DNA from: CAZFDE01 sp964517795
GTDB lineage: Bacteria; Planctomycetota; Phycisphaerae; Sedimentisphaerales; Anaerobacaceae
NCBI GenBank assembly: GCA_964517795.1
Contig: CAZFDE010000014.1
Location: 1-44,402, forward strand
Reading direction: 5' to 3'
DNA: 44,402 bases
Positions 41,518-44,402 of this stretch are shown here, in pieces. A program made the position numbers and the translations under genes. Below the pieces are notes generated by a model. It did not search any database and was not told the DNA's origin. It worked only from the letters and a program-made list of their open reading frames with translations. Numbering within the stretch: the stretch's first letter is position 1; each line of letters starts with the position of its first letter.

Positions 41518-42501
41518 TCAACTTTTGGCTTCGACGGCGCGTTGTTTGAGGGCGTCGAATTTCTCGCGGATTTCCTGGGCCATGCGGCTGTTCGGAAATT
41601 CCTGCATAATTTTCTGGCCGGTGGTCAGGGCCTGCTGCCACTGTCGGCTGCTGATCGCCAGTGAAAACTCGACGCCGAGGTTATGCAGTTTGCTTCGGAA
41701 AACATCGCGGGCCGCCTCCTGCAGAGCCAACGCTTCATTGGGCGTCAGGTACATATCCAGTTCGCGCAGGATCTGAAGGCCCCGGTCGGTCGCGCGGGCC
41801 TTGACCGCTTCGTCCCACTCGGTCAGCAACTGCTTTTTGCGCTCATCCTTTTTTTCAATGAGTTTCTGCCGCATTGCTTTGGCGTTTTCGGCATTGGGAT
41901 GTTCGCTGATCAAGCGTTCGATCTGGGCCGCGGCCTTGGACCATTGGAATGTGTCCAGCAGTTTGTTGATGTTATCGATCACCTGATTCACTCGTTCGGC
42001 GTCGGTGGCATCGTGATACGTATCGGCCTGCCGTTTGAGCTGATCGGCGAGGACTTTGTAGCCGGCCCGCTGAGCGATCTCTGCGATGATCTGGTTGGCT
42101 GCCTGAAAATCTTTTTGCTGGAGCTTATCGAACACCGCATCGCGCAGGATCTGCTGATCCAGATCGCGATACGCAATCGCCTTGGCGATATCGCTGAGCC
42201 GGTTGCTCTGGTTGATCTGTTCGAGGGCAAGCCGGTTCTTTTCCATTTCGTCGGCGATCTGTTCGAGCCGAACACCGTTATTGTGGATTGCATCGATCAG
42301 GCGGTACAGCGTTGACAGGATCATGATCAGACAAACCAGGATGATCAGGCCCCCGAGTATCCATGCGATCCTGGGGATTTGACCGGATTGCGTCTTGTCG
42401 AAGATGCCGGTGAACAAGGTTGCGGTGACCACTGCGACGACACACAGGACACCGACGAGGATCCACTTGCGACGGTCCCATTGAAGCTCTGCTTTATCCA
42501 T
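41518..42501 (-). CDS. Membrane protein with coiled coil and TPR-like C-terminal region
   Basis: A 327-residue protein with two hydrophobic helices near the N-terminus (about 13-33 and 44-66), followed by a coiled-coil segment (about 72-110, QIADEMEKNRLALEQINQS) and a helical repeat region (about 115-320) with TPR-like spacing, for example AAAQIERLISEHPNAENAKA and ALTTGQKIMQEFPNSRMAQE. It probably stands in the membrane with a cytoplasmic protein-binding domain. I do not recognise a named family. The ATG has GAGGG 7 nt upstream and the promoter has perfect hexamers. It lies just after the sigma factor gene on the same strand but has its own promoter. Confidence 0.78.
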   Translation of the reverse strand: MDKAELQWDRRKWILVGVLCVVAVVTATLFTGIFDKTQSGQIPRIAWILGGLIILVCLIMILSTLYRLIDAIHNNGVRLEQIADEMEKNRLALEQINQSNRLSDIAKAIAYRDLDQQILRDAVFDKLQQKDFQAANQIIAEIAQRAGYKVLADQLKRQADTYHDATDAERVNQVIDNINKLLDTFQWSKAAAQIERLISEHPNAENAKAMRQKLIEKKDERKKQLLTEWDEAVKARATDRGLQILRELDMYLTPNEALALQEAARDVFRSKLHNLGVEFSLAISSRQWQQALTTGQKIMQEFPNSRMAQEIREKFDALKQRAVEAKS

Positions 42502-42536
42502 GGCGAAACCCTCTATTAAATTTTAATCTTCTCTTT

Positions 42537-42566
42537 ATTATACCCGAAACAGTCCACCTATGTCAA
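42537..42566 (-). promoter_or_regulatory. Strong promoter of the coiled-coil membrane protein gene
   Basis: On the minus strand TTGACA (42566-42561) and TATAAT (42542-42537) are both perfect, with an 18-bp spacer. The -35 begins 3 bp after the sigma factor stop codon, so this gene is transcribed independently of it. Confidence 0.75.
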
Positions 42567-42568
42567 TG

Positions 42569-44263
42569 TCACTTTGTTAAAAGCTCAAATTGCTCGATAC
42601 TGAGGCATTGACGCAACTTTTGCAGGGCCACCAGCTCGATCTGACGAATCCGCTCTTTCGAGAGGTCCAGCTCTTTGCCGATCTGGTTGAGCGTTTTTCG
42701 GTTCCTGCGGATCGGCGAATTGCCCACGAGCCCGAAATGGTTCAGGATCACATATTGTTCGCGCGAATCGAGATTATTTTTGATCACGTCCGCCAGGCTG
42801 CGATGGGCCTGTTCAACAACGACGACGCCGGGCGGTTCGGCTGTACGCAAATCCCGCTCCACCTCCTCCAGTGCATCGGGTGCGGTCACATCCGGCATCG
42901 ATCGGGCCTGCGGAAATTTGCCGGCATAATCTTTGGCAATGATCCACGAGGCGTACGTCGAGAACCGGTAGCCCAGGGTGTAATCGAATTGTTCGACCGC
43001 ATGCATCAATGCGATATTGCCTTCGCTGATCAGTTCGCTCAGGGAAGCTTCCGCGCGGGTATGCTTGCGGGCGATACTGATGACCAGGCGCAGGTTGCAG
43101 TGCATGATCATCGCCTGGATCGTCTGTGCTTCGTCGAGCCACCTTTCGACCTGCCCGATCAGCGAACTTTTAAGCGTGTCGCCGCGCAGTTGGTCGCGCT
43201 GCCGGTCGGCCAGGAATTTGAGAAAATTATACCGGCGAAACAGCAGCATTTCCTGTTCTCTATTTAAGAGCACCGTTTGGCGCAGCGCCTGCAGGTAATC
43301 GCGGACGGAGCGGCCGATCAGTGTCAGCGGATCTTTTTCGGGAACGGGGATCGAAATCGCTTTGTCGAGCGGTTCGCCCAGAATCATAGATTGCGCATCG
43401 GGCGCGGCGAACTCATCACTGGCGATATAGTCAATTTTCCGGTTCAGGATCAATCGCAGCCGCCGCTGGTTGATAATGCGGTAGATCGAACTTTTGCTGC
43501 GGTTAAATTGTTTCATCAGCGTTTTGACCGGCATGCCTTTCTGGTACAACTCATAGATTCGGGCGGCGTCCTGCGGTTCGATGGTATGATTCACGCCGAA
43601 GATCGCCTTATCGGGATGGTTTTGGTCATAGTCGATGATCGTGTAGCGCGCGGTCTCGCGGGCGATCCCAAAATCCTTAGCGGCCTGCTCGATCACCTGG
43701 TTGCGCGAGCGTTTGGAGTCAGCGGCGATTTTGCGGATATGCCTGATCAGGTCCTGCTTGCGTTTTTTATCCAGCCGGCGGAACTGCGAAGCCTTCTGCA
43801 CCAAATCGGGATGATCATCAAGAAACGCCTTGACGCTGGATTCGAGAAAGGCCAGCCGCTTCTTGCCGTCGTCAAAGAGAAACCGCCGCGCGACCAGCCC
43901 GCGTTTGCGCCAACGCTGAATGGTCTTGGTCGAGACGTTGTATTGCCGCGCCAGTTCGTCGAGCGTATAGACTTTTTCATCCTGTATAGAGGCCGGAATC
44001 GAGAGCATATTGCTCAGCCGTGCGATGAAGTTGCGAAGGTCCTGGGCCAGCGCTCTCCCGTCGATTAATGTCTCGGGTGCCCGGGGCTTGATGCGGTGGC
44101 CGGTGATGTGATATTCGATGAATTCGAAAGGGTACTGCTTGCTCTCGTCGATGAGCGAGAGGAGCTTTTCGGCCGCGTCGAGCTGCTTTTTGCGCTGCTG
44201 CGGCGGGGCGAAGCGAAGTTGCATCGCCAGCTCGGCCAACTGGTTGTTGCGGATCTTTCGCAT
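42569..44263 (-). CDS. Sigma-70-family factor with three N-terminal helix-turn-helix segments
   Basis: A 564-residue sigma factor of unusual build. Residues 98-130 form a MerR-type HTH (YTLDELARQYNVSTKTIQRW). A second HTH lies at about 180-212 (VIEQAAKDFGIARETARYTI), and a third, resolvase-like one at about 230-268 (MPVKTLMKQFNRSKSSIYRI). Sigma region 2 spans about 318-450, with core-binding LISEGNIALMHAVEQFDY and the FSTYASWII segment, but region 2.4 differs from RpoD (AKDYAGKF rather than RQAITRAI). A 40-residue linker replaces region 3, and region 4 is at 490-555 (TLNQIGKELDLSKERIRQIE). No anti-sigma gene is adjacent. I use the ATG at 44263; an in-frame TTG at 44296 is possible. It may direct a special set of promoters or combine activator and sigma functions; inference. 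Confidence 0.87.
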   Translation of the reverse strand: MRKIRNNQLAELAMQLRFAPPQQRKKQLDAAEKLLSLIDESKQYPFEFIEYHITGHRIKPRAPETLIDGRALAQDLRNFIARLSNMLSIPASIQDEKVYTLDELARQYNVSTKTIQRWRKRGLVARRFLFDDGKKRLAFLESSVKAFLDDHPDLVQKASQFRRLDKKRKQDLIRHIRKIAADSKRSRNQVIEQAAKDFGIARETARYTIIDYDQNHPDKAIFGVNHTIEPQDAARIYELYQKGMPVKTLMKQFNRSKSSIYRIINQRRLRLILNRKIDYIASDEFAAPDAQSMILGEPLDKAISIPVPEKDPLTLIGRSVRDYLQALRQTVLLNREQEMLLFRRYNFLKFLADRQRDQLRGDTLKSSLIGQVERWLDEAQTIQAMIMHCNLRLVISIARKHTRAEASLSELISEGNIALMHAVEQFDYTLGYRFSTYASWIIAKDYAGKFPQARSMPDVTAPDALEEVERDLRTAEPPGVVVVEQAHRSLADVIKNNLDSREQYVILNHFGLVGNSPIRRNRKTLNQIGKELDLSKERIRQIELVALQKLRQCLSIEQFELLTK

Positions 44264-44302
44264 AATAACATATCGGCAGAATTCCCGTCCTGCCAAATGT
44301 CC

Positions 44303-44330
44303 ATTTTAACATTTCCGCGCAAAAAAACAA
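44303..44330 (-). promoter_or_regulatory. Extended -10 promoter of the sigma factor gene
   Basis: On the minus strand TTGTTT (44330-44325) and TAAAAT (44308-44303) are 16 bp apart, and TGT just before the -10 makes it an extended -10. Transcription would start near 44296, leaving a leader of about 33 nt to the ATG at 44263. Confidence 0.5.
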
Positions 44331-44402
44331 CCCCCTTGGCCGACATTCAACCGAAATCGCGCTGCCCAATCCTGTTTTCTCAATTGATTTTACCCCCCTG
44401 CG

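Noticed and set aside
41499..41518. ACCGC/GCGGT hairpin between the convergent DUF2617 and coiled-coil genes
   Set aside because: Five pairs with a 10-nt loop and no U-run on either strand; too weak to call a terminator.
1..44402. Mobile elements, CRISPR arrays, rRNA and tRNA genes
   Set aside because: No transposase, integrase, phage gene, regularly spaced direct repeat or structural RNA was recognised on either strand.

Overview
This 44.4 kb window looks like ordinary chromosome of a bacterium of the phylum Planctomycetota, probably class Phycisphaerae. That assignment is inferred from gene content, not from a marker search. The pointers are a complete bacterial V-type ATPase operon in place of F-type genes, a DUF2617-type protein, an N-terminal fragment of a small membrane-protein family I associate with planctomycetes, a Tat/lipoprotein sulfatase, a GH130 enzyme, CsrA, and a large sigma-70 protein of unusual build. 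Base composition is a little over 50% G+C by eye. I see no IS element, phage gene, CRISPR array, tRNA or rRNA.

Layout. 1-3292: carB (minus), with a 7-bp tandem repeat at its 3' end. 3535-6943: two tandem CPA2 antiporters with CBS tails (plus). 6962-11565: a tightly packed minus-strand unit of a soluble histidine kinase, two CNNM/CorC-like proteins and a GT39-like membrane glycosyltransferase. 11933-12103: a 56-codon gene. 12203-16142: minus-strand unit pilT, a membrane-anchored and catalytically degenerate GspE/PilB-like protein, and a CvpA-like membrane protein, behind a perfect consensus promoter. 16378-18601: mgtE and two small membrane-protein genes. 18713-20107: NAD-type malic enzyme with an ACT domain. 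20273-28966: V-ATPase operon in the order H/G-I-K-E-C-F-A-B-D. 29050-31469: pyruvoyl arginine decarboxylase, agmatinase and a GH130 enzyme (minus). 31549-35381: guaB-guaA-PAP2 phosphatase (minus). 35540-38434: small membrane protein, sulfatase, polytopic membrane protein. 38686-38871: csrA. 39084-40679: divergent endonuclease III-like glycosylase and CPBP protease. 40901-44263: DUF2617 protein, a membrane/coiled-coil protein and the sigma factor.

How the genes work together. The V-ATPase c-ring subunit carries the Na+-ligand residues known from Enterococcus hirae NtpK, and the two antiporters carry the double-Asp motif of electrogenic Na+/H+ exchangers, so a sodium cycle is plausible. Arginine decarboxylase plus agmatinase form a complete arginine to putrescine route. 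guaB and guaA make GMP from IMP, and carB supplies carbamoyl phosphate.

The least ordinary items are the pilT/pseudo-GspE/CvpA-like unit, in which every catalytic motif of the GspE homologue is altered while its zinc-binding cysteines remain; a sigma factor with three helix-turn-helix segments ahead of sigma region 2 and no recognisable region 3; a csrA leader hairpin presenting GGA in its loop; and a pair of interlocked divergent promoters at 39754-39783. All functional statements come from reading motifs by eye; no alignment or database search was run.
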